64,000 nucleotides of DNA from Streptomyces sp. NRRL WC-3742 (GTDB lineage Bacteria; Actinomycetota; Actinomycetes; Streptomycetales; Streptomycetaceae): NCBI RefSeq assembly GCF_000720635.1, contig NZ_JOCF01000034.1:1-64000 (forward strand), given 5' to 3'. Position numbers and translations under genes: made by a program. The notes below the pieces were generated by a model. The model was given only the letters and a program-made list of their open reading frames with translations. It did no database searches and was not told the DNA's origin. Shown piece by piece: positions 42,982-53,253 of the stretch; positions within the stretch are counted from its first letter, which is position 1, and every line of letters begins with the position of its first letter.

Positions 42982-43791
42982 TCAGTGCGCGGCCGGTGCG
43001 ACGATCAGCTCGCCGACCAGCCGGGCGGAAGCCTCCCGCTGCTCGGCCGGGAGCCCGTCGTCGGTCACCAGGACGTCCAGTTGGTCCAGCCTCGCGAAGG
43101 AGGCCAGCCCGACCGCGTCCCACTTGGTGTGGTCGGCCACCACGACCACTCGGCGCGCGGACTGCAGGAAGCTGCGGTTGGTCTCCGCCTCGGCCAGGTT
43201 CGGGCTGGTCAGCCCGGTTTCGGCGGACAGGCCGTGGCAGCCGAGGAACAGGAGGTTGACGTGCAGCGAGCGGATCGCCTGGTCGGCCACCGGCCCGACC
43301 AGCGCGTCCGAGGGCGTGCGGACCCCGCCGGTGCGGATCACCGTCGCCGTGGCGGGGGAGCCGTCCTCGTCGGGCTGTTCGAGCAGCTCGGCGATCCGCA
43401 GCGAGTTGGTGACCACGGTGAGCCCCTCGACGGCGCGCAGGTGACGGGCGACCGCGTGCGTGGTCGTCCCGGCCGCCAGCGCGACCGCCGAACCGGGCGG
43501 GACGAGCGCGGCCGCCGCCCGGGCGATCGCCTCCTTGGCGGGCAGCTCCCAGCCCGCCTTGGTCTCGAACCCGGGCTCGCGGCTCGCCGGGGCCTCCATC
43601 CGCACGGCGCCGCCGTGCACCTTGTGCACCAGGCCCCGCCGGGCCAGCGCGTCCAGGTCCCGGCGGACGGTCATGTCGGACACGCCCAGCTCCCGGACCA
43701 GCTCGGTCACCCTCACCCCGCCGCGCGTACGGACCTGCTCCAGGATCAGCGTGCGGCGCTGCTCGGCGAGCGGTTGGGCGCTGTCGGTCAT
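42982..43791 (-). CDS. DeoR-family sugar regulator
   Basis: 269 residues. The N-terminal DeoR helix-turn-helix (RRTLILEQVRTRGGVRVTELVRELGVSDMTVRRDLDAL, cited by VSDMTVRRDLDAL) is followed by the DeoRC sugar-phosphate domain (AAGTTTHAVARHL, TVVTNSLRIAELL, LLFLGCHGLSAETGLTSP, VVVVADHTKWDAVGLASF). It diverges from galT with 151 bp between starts. A repressor of galTK, and perhaps of the uptake operon, released by a galactose-derived phosphate, is inferred. The 53-bp space after GH36 contains GCGGTCAGTGCGCGG-type repeats. Confidence 0.9.
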   Translation of the reverse strand: MTDSAQPLAEQRRTLILEQVRTRGGVRVTELVRELGVSDMTVRRDLDALARRGLVHKVHGGAVRMEAPASREPGFETKAGWELPAKEAIARAAAALVPPGSAVALAAGTTTHAVARHLRAVEGLTVVTNSLRIAELLEQPDEDGSPATATVIRTGGVRTPSDALVGPVADQAIRSLHVNLLFLGCHGLSAETGLTSPNLAEAETNRSFLQSARRVVVVADHTKWDAVGLASFARLDQLDVLVTDDGLPAEQREASARLVGELIVAPAAH

Positions 43792-43942
43792 CGGAGACCC
43801 CTCCTCGGTGCTTTTCTTGTTCTATCTTGATGGATAATGTTTGGGATTGTAGCTTTTCGCTGATCATTCGGCCGTTGAGTGCCGCCGAGTGGTGTCGAGC
43901 GCCATCGAGTGCCGTCGAGGCGTCACGCAGAGGAAGAAGACC
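43792..43942. promoter_or_regulatory. Divergent control region between the DeoR gene and galT
   Basis: Bases 43808-43862 are markedly A/T-rich for the window and contain spaced TTCTTG/ATCTTG motifs (43815-43831), which fit a DeoR-type operator of direct repeats. Next to it, 43875-43919 is a 10-bp tandem array (GAGTGCCGTC-like, period 10). The galT ribosome site AGAGGAA follows. Confidence 0.6.
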
Positions 43943-45055
43943 ATGCGCGGGACGACCCTGCCCCAGCCCACCCCCACCGCCAGGACCGTGACCGCCCTCG
44001 CGGACGGCCGACGGCTCCTCTACTACGACCGGGGCGCCGCCGTACCCCGCGAGAGCGTCGACCGGCGGCCCCTCGACCCACCCTCCCACGGCTCCGAGGT
44101 ACGCCTCGACCCGGCCACCGGCGACTGGGTCACCATCGCCGCCCACCGCCAGGCCCGCACCTACCGGCCCCCGGCCGAGGAGTGCCCGCTCTGCCCCTCC
44201 CGCGACGGCCGGCACAGCGAGATCCCGGCGGCGGACTACCAGGTGGCCGTCTTCGAGAACCGCTTCCCCTCCCTCGCCGGGCCACCCGCCGAACCCGCCT
44301 CCCGTACGGATGAGCTGTGGCGCAGCGGCCCCGGCACCGGCCGCTGCGAGGTCGTCTGCTTCACCGCCGACCACGACGCATCCTTCGCCGACCTCACCCC
44401 GGCGCAGGCCCGCCTCGTCCTCGACGCCTGGACCGACCGCACCGCCGAACTCTCCGCCCTGCCCGGCGTCCAGCAGGTCTACTGCTTCGAGAACCGCGGC
44501 GCCGAGATCGGCGTCACCCTCGCCCACCCCCACGGCCAGATCTACGCCTTCCCCTTCACCACCCCCCGCACCGCCAAGGCCGTCGCACGCGCCGCCGAAC
44601 ACCGCGCCGCCACCGGCCGCAACCTCTTCGAGGACCTCCTCGCCGCCGAACGCGCCCACGGCGAACGGGTCGTCCTCAGCGGAGAGCACTGGACGGCCTT
44701 CGTCCCCTTCGCCGCCCGCTGGCCCTACGAGGTGCACCTCCACCCCCACCGCCGGGTGCCCGACCTCACCGCCCTCGACGAGGCGCAGCGCGCCGAATTC
44801 CCGCACCTCTACCTCGAGTTGCTGCGCCGCTTCGACCGCCTCTTCGGCACCGGCCGCACCCCGTACATCTCCGCCTGGCACCAGGCCCCGGCCGTGGCGG
44901 GGGAGGAACTCGCCCTGCACCTGGAGCTGTTCACCATCCGGCGCGCCGCCGACAAGCTCAAGTACCTGGCCGGCGTGGAATCCGGCATGGACGCCTTCGT
45001 CAACGACGTCACCCCCGAGGACGCGGCCCGACGGCTGCGGGAGGCCACCGCATGA
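43943..45055 (+). CDS. galT: Galactose-1-phosphate uridylyltransferase
   Basis: 370 residues from ATG 43943 (AGAGGAA upstream; the in-frame GTG at 43889 has no ribosome site). Zinc motif CPLC, VFENRFPS, and catalytic HPH (H195-P-H197-GQIYAFPF), with H197 the expected nucleophile. Reaction: Gal-1-P plus UDP-glucose to glucose-1-P plus UDP-galactose (Leloir pathway). The stop overlaps galK (ATGA). galE is not in the window. Confidence 0.95.
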   Translation: MRGTTLPQPTPTARTVTALADGRRLLYYDRGAAVPRESVDRRPLDPPSHGSEVRLDPATGDWVTIAAHRQARTYRPPAEECPLCPSRDGRHSEIPAADYQVAVFENRFPSLAGPPAEPASRTDELWRSGPGTGRCEVVCFTADHDASFADLTPAQARLVLDAWTDRTAELSALPGVQQVYCFENRGAEIGVTLAHPHGQIYAFPFTTPRTAKAVARAAEHRAATGRNLFEDLLAAERAHGERVVLSGEHWTAFVPFAARWPYEVHLHPHRRVPDLTALDEAQRAEFPHLYLELLRRFDRLFGTGRTPYISAWHQAPAVAGEELALHLELFTIRRAADKLKYLAGVESGMDAFVNDVTPEDAARRLREATA

Positions 45056-46215
45056 ACAGCTTCACCGAGCTCCACGGCCACGCCCCCGAAGGGGAGTGGG
45101 CCGCCCCCGGCCGGGTCAACCTGATCGGTGAACACACCGACTACAACGGCGGGTTCGTCCTGCCCATCGCCCTCCCGCAGACCTGCCGCGCCCAGGCCCG
45201 GCGGCGCCCGGACGGGCTGCTGCGGCTCTGGTCCGCCCAGGGCGGCGGCCCGGTCACGGAACTGCGCGTCGCCGACCTCACCCCGGGCGAGGTCCCGGGC
45301 TGGGCCGCCTACCCGGCCGCCGTGGTGTGGGCCCTGCGCGAGGCCGGGTACGAGGTCGGCGGCGCTGACCTGCGCCTGGAGAGCGACGTGCCCTCCGGCG
45401 CCGGGCTCTCCTCCTCCGCCGCCCTGGAGTGCGTCGTCGCCGCCGCGTACAACGACCTGTACGGGCTGGGCCTTTCGGCGCCCGACCTGGCCCTGATCGC
45501 CCAGCGGGCGGAGAACGCCTTCGTCGGCGTGCCCTGCGGGATCATGGACCAGATGGCCTCGATGTGCTGCCGGGAGGGCTCCGCGCTCTTCCTCGACAGC
45601 CGGGACCTGACGAGCCGACAGGTCCCGATCGACCTCGCGGACGCGGGACTGGCCCTGCTCGTCATCGACACCCGCGTCAAGCACGACCTCGCCGACGGCG
45701 CCTACGCCGCCCTGCGCGCCGGCTGCGAACGCGCGGCCGCCCTCCTCGGACTGCCCGCCCTGCGCTCCCTGGCCCCCTCCGACCTGCCCGCAGCCCTTCC
45801 CCGACTCCCCGAGGACCTGCGCCCCTTGGTGCGCCACGTGGTCACCGAGAACGCCCGCGTCGAGACCGCCGTCGCCCACCTCGACACCGGAGACCTCACC
45901 GCCCTCGGCCCGATCCTCACCGCCGGCCACGCCTCCCTCCGCGACGACTACCGCGTCTCCTGCCGCGAAACCGACCTCGCCGTCGAAGCCGCACTCGCCG
46001 TCGGAGCCCATGGCGCCCGCATGACCGGCGGCGGCTTCGGCGGCTCTGTCATCGCCCTGGTCGCCGCCCCCGAGGCCGCCCGCATCGCCGCCGAGGTCAC
46101 CGCGGCCTTCCACCGCGCCGCCCTCACCCCGCCCCACATCCTCACCGCCACCCCCGCCGAGGGCGCCCGCAGGATCGTCGGCTCGACCAAATCACGTGTG
46201 GTGAACGCAGGTTGA
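45052..46215 (+). CDS. galK: Galactokinase
   Basis: 387 residues from ATG 45052. All GHMP galactokinase motifs are intact: PGRVNLIGEHTDYNGGFVLP, PSGAGLSSSAALE and MTGGGFGGSVIAL. Reaction: galactose plus ATP to galactose-1-phosphate, the substrate for GalT. It is the last gene of the gal transcript and is followed by a strong hairpin. Confidence 0.96.
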   Translation: MNSFTELHGHAPEGEWAAPGRVNLIGEHTDYNGGFVLPIALPQTCRAQARRRPDGLLRLWSAQGGGPVTELRVADLTPGEVPGWAAYPAAVVWALREAGYEVGGADLRLESDVPSGAGLSSSAALECVVAAAYNDLYGLGLSAPDLALIAQRAENAFVGVPCGIMDQMASMCCREGSALFLDSRDLTSRQVPIDLADAGLALLVIDTRVKHDLADGAYAALRAGCERAAALLGLPALRSLAPSDLPAALPRLPEDLRPLVRHVVTENARVETAVAHLDTGDLTALGPILTAGHASLRDDYRVSCRETDLAVEAALAVGAHGARMTGGGFGGSVIALVAAPEAARIAAEVTAAFHRAALTPPHILTATPAEGARRIVGSTKSRVVNAG

Positions 46216-46236
46216 TCATTTGACGGGTGCACGGGA

Positions 46237-46268
46237 GAGGGGCATCCGCCGGGTGGCGGATGCCCCTC
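46237..46268. terminator. Hairpin terminator after galK
   Basis: Perfect 14-bp stem (46237-46250 with 46255-46268), GGGT loop, between galK and the convergent MFS gene. Confidence 0.88.
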
Positions 46269-46306
46269 CATGTCGGGCGCCCCCGTGCGTGACGCCAGAC
46301 GCGGCG

Positions 46307-47509
46307 TCAGGAGCCGTTCGGGCGCGACCACCTGAGGCTCACCCGCAGGAACACCAGCGCCACCGCCGAGAGCCCCGCGGCCAGCCCGTAGACCGGTCCG
46401 GCGCCGGAGCCGAGCGTCGCGCCGCCGAGCAGCGAGCCCAGGCCGATGCCCGCGTAGATGCCGGAGGAGTTGAGCGAGACCACCAACGGCGCCTCCTGCG
46501 GGGCGACTTCGATCAGCCGGTGCTGCTGCGGCGGGGTCTGGCACCAGCAGCTCGCGCCCCACAGCAGGACCAGCAGGCCGACCAGCGGGACGGCGTCGGT
46601 GTCGGAGGCGGCGAGCCAGGCCAGCCCGCCGAGGGCGAGGGTCATCGCCGCGTAGCCGGTGGTCAGGACGGTGGAGGAGCCGAGGCGGTCGGTCGCCCAG
46701 CCGGAGGCGAGATTGCCGGCCACCGCGCCCAGCCCGTACAGGAAGAGCATCCACAGCACGGAGCGCTCGGGCACGTGGACGGCCGTCAGTACCGGGACGC
46801 TGTAGGCGTACGCGACGTACCCGGCGGCCATGCCGAGCACGGTCAGCGGCAGCACGGCGAGGACGGCCGGGCGGCGCAGCACGGCGAGCCGGGCGCGCAG
46901 CGGCACCCGGGGGCTGCCGGGCACCGGCGGCATGATCAGGGTCAGCACCGCCGCGACGAGCAGGCACAGGCCCGCGACGGCGCCCAGTGCGGTGCGCCAG
47001 CTCGACCAGTGGCCGGCCGCGTTGCCCAGCGGCACGCCGACGGCGGTGGCGACGGTGAGCCCGCCGACCACCACCGCCAGGGCGCGGGCGCGCTGCTCGG
47101 GGCGGACGAGGGAGGCGGCGGCCGCTCCCGCGTTGGGGGTGTAGGCGGCGGCGCCGACGGCCGCGAGCACGCGGGTGGCGAGCAGGACGGCCATCGAGGG
47201 GGCGAGCGCGGAGCCGAGGTTGGCGAGGCCGAGGACGGCGAGGGCGGCGATCAGCAGGGTCCGGCGGGGGAGCCGGGCGAGGAGGGTGGCCAGGACGGGG
47301 GAGAGGACGGCGTAGGCGGCGGCGAAGACGGTGACGGACCAGCCGGCGGTGGCCGTGGTGACGCCGAGGTCCTCGGCCATGGGCGGCAGGAACCCGGCGA
47401 CCACGAAGGCGTCGGTGCCGACGGCGAAGGTGCCGAGGGCGAGGGCGAGGGTGGCGGAGAGCCTTGCAGGGGAAGCGGTTGGGGTGGACCTAATCGAGAC
47501 ATTGGACAT
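46307..47509 (-). CDS. MFS (DHA1-type) exporter
   Basis: 400 residues from ATG 47509. Twelve spans. The N-terminal motif FAVGTDAFVVAGFLPPMAEDLGV fits the Cmr/AraJ-like DHA1 drug or sugar efflux group, and motif A reads LLARLPRRTLL. It lies downstream of the Rrf2 gene on the same strand, with a CACTAC/GTAGTG palindrome pair directly between them, so Rrf2 control or read-through is possible. Substrate unknown. Confidence 0.82.
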   Translation of the reverse strand: MSNVSIRSTPTASPARLSATLALALGTFAVGTDAFVVAGFLPPMAEDLGVTTATAGWSVTVFAAAYAVLSPVLATLLARLPRRTLLIAALAVLGLANLGSALAPSMAVLLATRVLAAVGAAAYTPNAGAAAASLVRPEQRARALAVVVGGLTVATAVGVPLGNAAGHWSSWRTALGAVAGLCLLVAAVLTLIMPPVPGSPRVPLRARLAVLRRPAVLAVLPLTVLGMAAGYVAYAYSVPVLTAVHVPERSVLWMLFLYGLGAVAGNLASGWATDRLGSSTVLTTGYAAMTLALGGLAWLAASDTDAVPLVGLLVLLWGASCWCQTPPQQHRLIEVAPQEAPLVVSLNSSGIYAGIGLGSLLGGATLGSGAGPVYGLAAGLSAVALVFLRVSLRWSRPNGS

Positions 47510-47547
47510 CCAGGTTCTCCCGAGAACTCCGTGCGGGGGCGTGGTCG

Positions 47548-47578
47548 ACTACGGAAGTAGTGCCACTACAGAAGTAGT
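47548..47578. repeat. CACTAC-N4-GTAGTG palindrome pair abutting the Rrf2 stop
   Basis: Two units (arms ACTAC...GTAGTG and CACTAC...GTAGT) with N4 = GGAA and AGAA, separated by C. Here the spacers do not complement, unlike the other copies. The element ends at the base next to the stop codon (47579-47581). A further degenerate half-unit (GGAAGTAGTG, 47587-47596) lies inside the last codons of the Rrf2 gene, so the array has shaped its C-terminus. Confidence 0.88.
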
Positions 47579-48052
47579 TCAGGTGCGGAAGTAGTGCCGC
47601 CGGGTCCGCTCCGCGGCGCCCGCGGGTGCGGCGGCCATCAGGTCGGCCACCGTCTGGGCGGCGAGTTCGCGGCGCCAGGCGAGTTCGGCCCTGCGCATCG
47701 CGGTGGCGACGCCGCAGGGGAGGCGGAAGTCGCCGCCGGCCGCCGCGGCGCCCTCCGTGCGCTGCCGGATCTCGGTGCAGCGGAACGCCTCCTCCGTTCC
47801 CTCGATGGCGGCGACCACGTCCATGAGGGTGATCAGCTCGGGGGCCCGGCCCAGCCGGAAGCCGCCCTTGGCGCCGGGGGTGGAGGTGAGGATGCCGGCC
47901 CGGACGAGCGCCTGCAGGCGCTTGGTCAGGTAGGCGGGCGGCAGGTCGAACCAGGCCGCCAGCCGGGCCGTGGGTACGGGGTGCTCGTCGCCCAGCCAGG
48001 CCAGGGTGAGGCAGCAGTGCAGCCCCCACTCGACGCCTTCGCCCATCCTCAT
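47579..48052 (-). CDS. Rrf2-family regulator
   Basis: 157 residues from ATG 48052 (a second ATG lies two codons on). Rrf2 winged helix: VEWGLHCCLTLAWL, VPTARLAAWFDLPPAYLTKRLQALVRAGIL, then STPGAKGGFRLGRAPE. Of the three Cys that bind [Fe-S] in IscR/NsrR-type members, only two positions are seen (FRCTEIR and RLPCGVA), separated by an extended Ala/Gly loop. A cluster is therefore uncertain. The C-terminal codons overlap the palindromic array. The downstream MFS gene is a likely target. Confidence 0.83.
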   Translation of the reverse strand: MRMGEGVEWGLHCCLTLAWLGDEHPVPTARLAAWFDLPPAYLTKRLQALVRAGILTSTPGAKGGFRLGRAPELITLMDVVAAIEGTEEAFRCTEIRQRTEGAAAAGGDFRLPCGVATAMRRAELAWRRELAAQTVADLMAAAPAGAAERTRRHYFRT

Positions 48053-48122
48053 AACCAGGACACTACACGTCCCGGTTCACGGTCGGAAGACCGGAGGAGC
48101 GGTCCGGCGAGTGCCCGCCCGG

Positions 48123-48536
48123 TCAGCCCGCGCAGGTCGGGCAGAGCCCCCGGTAGGTGACCTCGGCGCCCGAGACGGCGAAGCCGAAGCGCTGCTCGGA
48201 GGGCAGCTCGGCGAGCGGGTCGCCCGTGGTGTGGACATCGCGGATGGTGCCGCAGCCCGTGCAGATCAGGTGGTGGTGGGGGTGGTGCGCGTTGGGGTCG
48301 TAGCGCTTGGCGCGCCCGTCCGTGGAGACCTCGATGACCTCGCCCAGGGTGACCAGCTCGCCCAGGGTGTTGTAGACCGTCGCCCGGGAGATCTCGGGCA
48401 GGCGCACGGCCGCCCGGGCGTGCACCTCGTCGGCGGTCAGGTGGACGTGGTCGCCGTCCAGGACCTCGGCCACGACACGCCGCTGGGAGGTCAGGCGCCA
48501 GCCGCGCCCGCGCAGCCGTTCCAGCAGGTCACTCAT
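48123..48536 (-). CDS. Fur-family peroxide regulator (FurA/CatR-like)
   Basis: 137 residues. Fur fold: RLTSQRRVVAEVL, ISRATVYNTLGELVTLG, metal-site HHPHHHLICTGCGTIRDV, and a final CPTC pair. CxxC pairs and the His cluster fit a zinc-plus-iron/manganese peroxide sensor. It diverges from katG with 189 bp between starts, the arrangement of FurA/CatR-KatG in actinomycetes, where it represses katG until oxidised. Confidence 0.9.
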   Translation of the reverse strand: MSDLLERLRGRGWRLTSQRRVVAEVLDGDHVHLTADEVHARAAVRLPEISRATVYNTLGELVTLGEVIEVSTDGRAKRYDPNAHHPHHHLICTGCGTIRDVHTTGDPLAELPSEQRFGFAVSGAEVTYRGLCPTCAG

Positions 48537-48548
48537 ATCGGTTCACCT

Positions 48549-48660
48549 ATTCAGGTCAATGGGAAGAACGGATTTTACCAACGGAGTCCGAGGTCATCCG
48601 GTTCCCGACCGGATAAGAGTTTGGTGTCGTTCTTGACCTGGATTACGTCCATCGTAGGAT
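48549..48660. promoter_or_regulatory. fur/katG divergent control region
   Basis: A katG promoter is readable: TTGACC (48633-48638), 16-nt spacer, TAGGAT (48655-48660). The core TTGACCTGGAT is mirrored on the other strand near the fur start (complement of ATTCAGGTCAA, 48549-48559). These two inverted copies are the best candidates for Fur boxes. Confidence 0.65.
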
Positions 48661-48701
48661 CAGCTCCGGCGATAGCCTAGGTAGCAGAGAAGACACCGTG
48701 A

Positions 48702-50942
<2,241 letters not shown>

Positions 50943-50957
50943 TCCGCTGCGGTCGAT

Positions 50958-50996
50958 CGTGACGGCGGGAGCCCGGCTCGGGCTCCCGCCGTCACG
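50958..50996. terminator. Bidirectional hairpin terminator after katG
   Basis: Perfect 16-bp stem (50958-50973 with 50981-50996), 7-nt loop, between katG and the convergent response-regulator gene. Confidence 0.88.
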
Positions 50997-51030
50997 GCGT
51001 TCTGCGTCTGCGTTCCACGCCTGCGTCTGC

Positions 51031-51069
51031 GTTCTGCGCCTGGGTTCTGCGCCTGGGTTCTACGCCTGG
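51031..51069. repeat. 13-bp tandem repeat running into the response-regulator stop
   Basis: GTTCTGCGCCTGG is repeated at 51031 and 51044, with a one-base variant at 51057-51069. The third unit contains the stop codon of the minus-strand gene (51060-51062). Related degenerate copies begin near 50999. Confidence 0.85.
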
Positions 51070-51752
51070 GACGAGCCCACGCTGACCAGCCCCGTCTCGT
51101 AGGCGGCGACCACCACCTGGGCGCGGTCGCGCAGGCCGAGCTTGGCGAGGATGCGGGCGACGTGCGTCTTCACCGTCGCCTCCGACAGGCCCAGCCGGGC
51201 GGCGAGTTCGGCGTTGCTGAGCCCGCGCGCGAGCAGCGTGGTCACCTCCAGCTCGCGCGGGGTGAGCGTGGCCAGCTCCCGGTGCGGGGCCGAGGCCGCG
51301 TCGGGGCCGGTGTCCGGGCGGGCGAAGCGCTCCACGAGCCGGCGGGTGATCGCGGGGGCGAGCAGCGCGTCCCCGGTGCGCACCAGGCGGACGGCGGCGG
51401 CCAGGTGCTCGGGGGTGACGTCCTTGAGCAGGAAGCCGCTCGCCCCGGCGGCCATCGCCGCGTACACGTAGTGGTCCAGGTCGAAGGTGGTCAGCATGAT
51501 GATCCTCGGCGGCTCCTGGCCCGCGGGTCCGGGGTCGGCGAGGATGCGCCGGGTGGCCTCCAGCCCGTCCAGGCCGGGCATCCGGATGTCCATCAGCACC
51601 ACGTCCGGCCGGGTGCGCCGCACCGCCGCCACGGCCTGCTCGCCGTCCTCGGCCTCGGCCGTCACCTCGATGCCCTCGGACTCCAGGATCAGCCGGAACC
51701 CAGTGCGGACCAGGGCCTGGTCGTCGGCCACCACCACGCGCAGCGCGCTCAT
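51060..51752 (-). CDS. NarL/LuxR-type response regulator
   Basis: 230 residues from ATG 51752, overlapping the kinase stop (ATGA). Receiver domain with the acidic pocket near residues 10-11 (VVADDQ), phosphoacceptor D55 in VVLMDIRMPG, Thr in MLTTFD and Lys in LLKDV. The C-terminal LuxR helix-turn-helix reads LTPRELEVTTLLARGLSNAELA to LSEATVKTHVARILAKLGL. It is the partner of the adjacent histidine kinase. The MacB-like ABC genes lie divergently, so transport or drug-response control is plausible. Confidence 0.93.
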   Translation of the reverse strand: MSALRVVVADDQALVRTGFRLILESEGIEVTAEAEDGEQAVAAVRRTRPDVVLMDIRMPGLDGLEATRRILADPGPAGQEPPRIIMLTTFDLDHYVYAAMAAGASGFLLKDVTPEHLAAAVRLVRTGDALLAPAITRRLVERFARPDTGPDAASAPHRELATLTPRELEVTTLLARGLSNAELAARLGLSEATVKTHVARILAKLGLRDRAQVVVAAYETGLVSVGSSQA

Positions 51753-52981
51753 GAACTCTCCAACGGGATCAGGGCTTTGACGCGGTAGCCGCCGCGGGTG
51801 CGGGGGCCGGTGTGCAGGGTGCCGCCGTAGACGGCGAGGCGTTCGCGCAGGCCGAGCAGGCCCCTGCCGTTGCCGGTGGAGGCGGCGCCGGTGCGGCGTC
51901 CGCCGGTGTCGGTGACCTCCACCCGCAGCCGGTCGGCGGCGTACTCGACCGTCACGGAGGCTTCGGCGCCGCCCGCGTGCTTGACGGTGTTGGTCAGGGC
52001 CTCCTGGACGACGCGGTAGGCCGTCAGTCCGACCCCGGGCGGGACGGGCCTCGGCTCGCCTCGGACGGTCAGGGCCACCGGCAGACCGGCCCGCCGGACG
52101 CCCTCGACCAGGGCGTCGAGCCGGTCGAGGCCCGGCTGCGGGCTCAGGTCCGCGCTGCCCGCCGGGTCCTCCTCCGAGCCCGCCTCGATCGTCAGCAGGC
52201 CCATCACGTGCCGCAGTTCGGTCATCGCCGCCCGGCCTCCGGCCTCCACCGCGGCCATCGCCTCGCGGGCCCGGTCCGGCGCCGTGTCCAGGATCTTGCG
52301 CGCGGCGCCGGCCTGGATCGTCATCATGCTCACGTTGTGCGTCACCACATCGTGCAACTCCCGCGCGATGCGCGCCCGTTCGAGCTCCACCGCGCGCTCC
52401 AGGGCCGCCAGCTGGGCGCCCTCCAGAGCGGAGCGCCGCTCCCGTTCCTCCTCCACCCGGCGCCGCCACATCCGCAGCTCCCAGGCCACCGCGAACACCG
52501 GCACCAGTACCAGGACGGCGATCACGCCGTTGGGGAAGTGCGGCAGCTTCGCCGACGTGAACAGCAGGACCAGGGCGGCGGTGGCGGCGGCCAGTCCGGA
52601 CAGCACCGGCCAGAGGCGGCGCCCGTACGCGGCGGCGCTGTACGCGGCGATGATCACCGCCTCGCCCATCGTGTACGCGATGTCCTCGGAGGTGTGCCGC
52701 ACCAGGAGCGCGCCCGCCACCACCGCCACCAGCACCGCCAGCGGGTGGCGCCGCCTCAGCACCAGCGGCAGCGGCACGAACGGGACCAGCAGCCGCAGCC
52801 AGGTAGCCTCCCCCGGCCCGTGCACGATCGAGGCGTAGCGGCCGCCGACCGTCGCCAGGAACAGCGCCACGGCCGCGTCGAAGGCGAAGCCGCGCGCCGT
52901 CACGGGCCGGGGCGCGGGGGCCATGTCGGGGTCGGGGCGGGCGGCCGCCAGCAGCCGTCGCACCGTCGGATGGTTGATCAC
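51749..52981 (-). CDS. Sensor histidine kinase (HisKA_3 type)
   Basis: 410 residues if started at GTG 52981; an upstream GTG at 53044 would add 21 residues, and neither has a strong ribosome site. About six N-terminal membrane spans, then a coiled linker (RRRVEEERERRSALEGAQL). The dimer/phosphoacceptor segment ARELHDVVTHNVSMMTIQAG carries the His. The HATPase part shows EALTNTVKHAGG and GLLGLRERLAVYGG. It is translationally coupled to the response regulator. The ligand is unknown. The divergent ABC exporter suggests sensing of an antimicrobial or envelope stress, which is inference. Confidence 0.9.
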   Translation of the reverse strand: MINHPTVRRLLAAARPDPDMAPAPRPVTARGFAFDAAVALFLATVGGRYASIVHGPGEATWLRLLVPFVPLPLVLRRRHPLAVLVAVVAGALLVRHTSEDIAYTMGEAVIIAAYSAAAYGRRLWPVLSGLAAATAALVLLFTSAKLPHFPNGVIAVLVLVPVFAVAWELRMWRRRVEEERERRSALEGAQLAALERAVELERARIARELHDVVTHNVSMMTIQAGAARKILDTAPDRAREAMAAVEAGGRAAMTELRHVMGLLTIEAGSEEDPAGSADLSPQPGLDRLDALVEGVRRAGLPVALTVRGEPRPVPPGVGLTAYRVVQEALTNTVKHAGGAEASVTVEYAADRLRVEVTDTGGRRTGAASTGNGRGLLGLRERLAVYGGTLHTGPRTRGGYRVKALIPLESS

Positions 52982-53208
52982 CGGGACATTGTGGCGGTCC
53001 GGCCGCGCCCGGCACAGCCCGGCGGTCGGCGGCGGCCCGTACACCCGGCGACTACATCGCAGGGATGACGGCGCGCGGCGTACCTCCGGCGCGGTACGGA
53101 ATGTGCCGACGGCGGCGGACGCGGGGGCGGGCCGTCCGTCCGTACCTTCGTCCTCGTCGAGTGGAGACGGGTCGAGACGGGCCGGGCCGGATGGGCCCGG
53201 GTCAGCTG

Positions 53209-53253
53209 AGGAGCGGGGACATGAGCAGCGGGGACATGAGGAGCGGGGACATG
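53209..53253 (+). repeat. Triplicated ribosome-site/start-codon unit
   Basis: Three 15-bp units at 53209, 53224 and 53239 (AGGAGCGGGGACATG, then AGCAGCGGGGACATG, then AGGAGCGGGGACATG). Each carries an in-frame ATG, and units 1 and 3 carry AGGAG. Three start sites in one frame result (53221, 53236, 53251). Confidence 0.92.

Noticed and set aside
51060..53015. Single hybrid kinase-regulator protein
   Set aside because: The response regulator frame is open upstream only by chance. The histidine kinase lies in another frame and the two genes overlap by ATGA.
53056..53160. Start of the ABC ATPase at an upstream in-frame codon (53065)
   Set aside because: Upstream residues are Arg/Gly-rich with no conservation pattern, and the ribosome sites lie at the triplicated unit.
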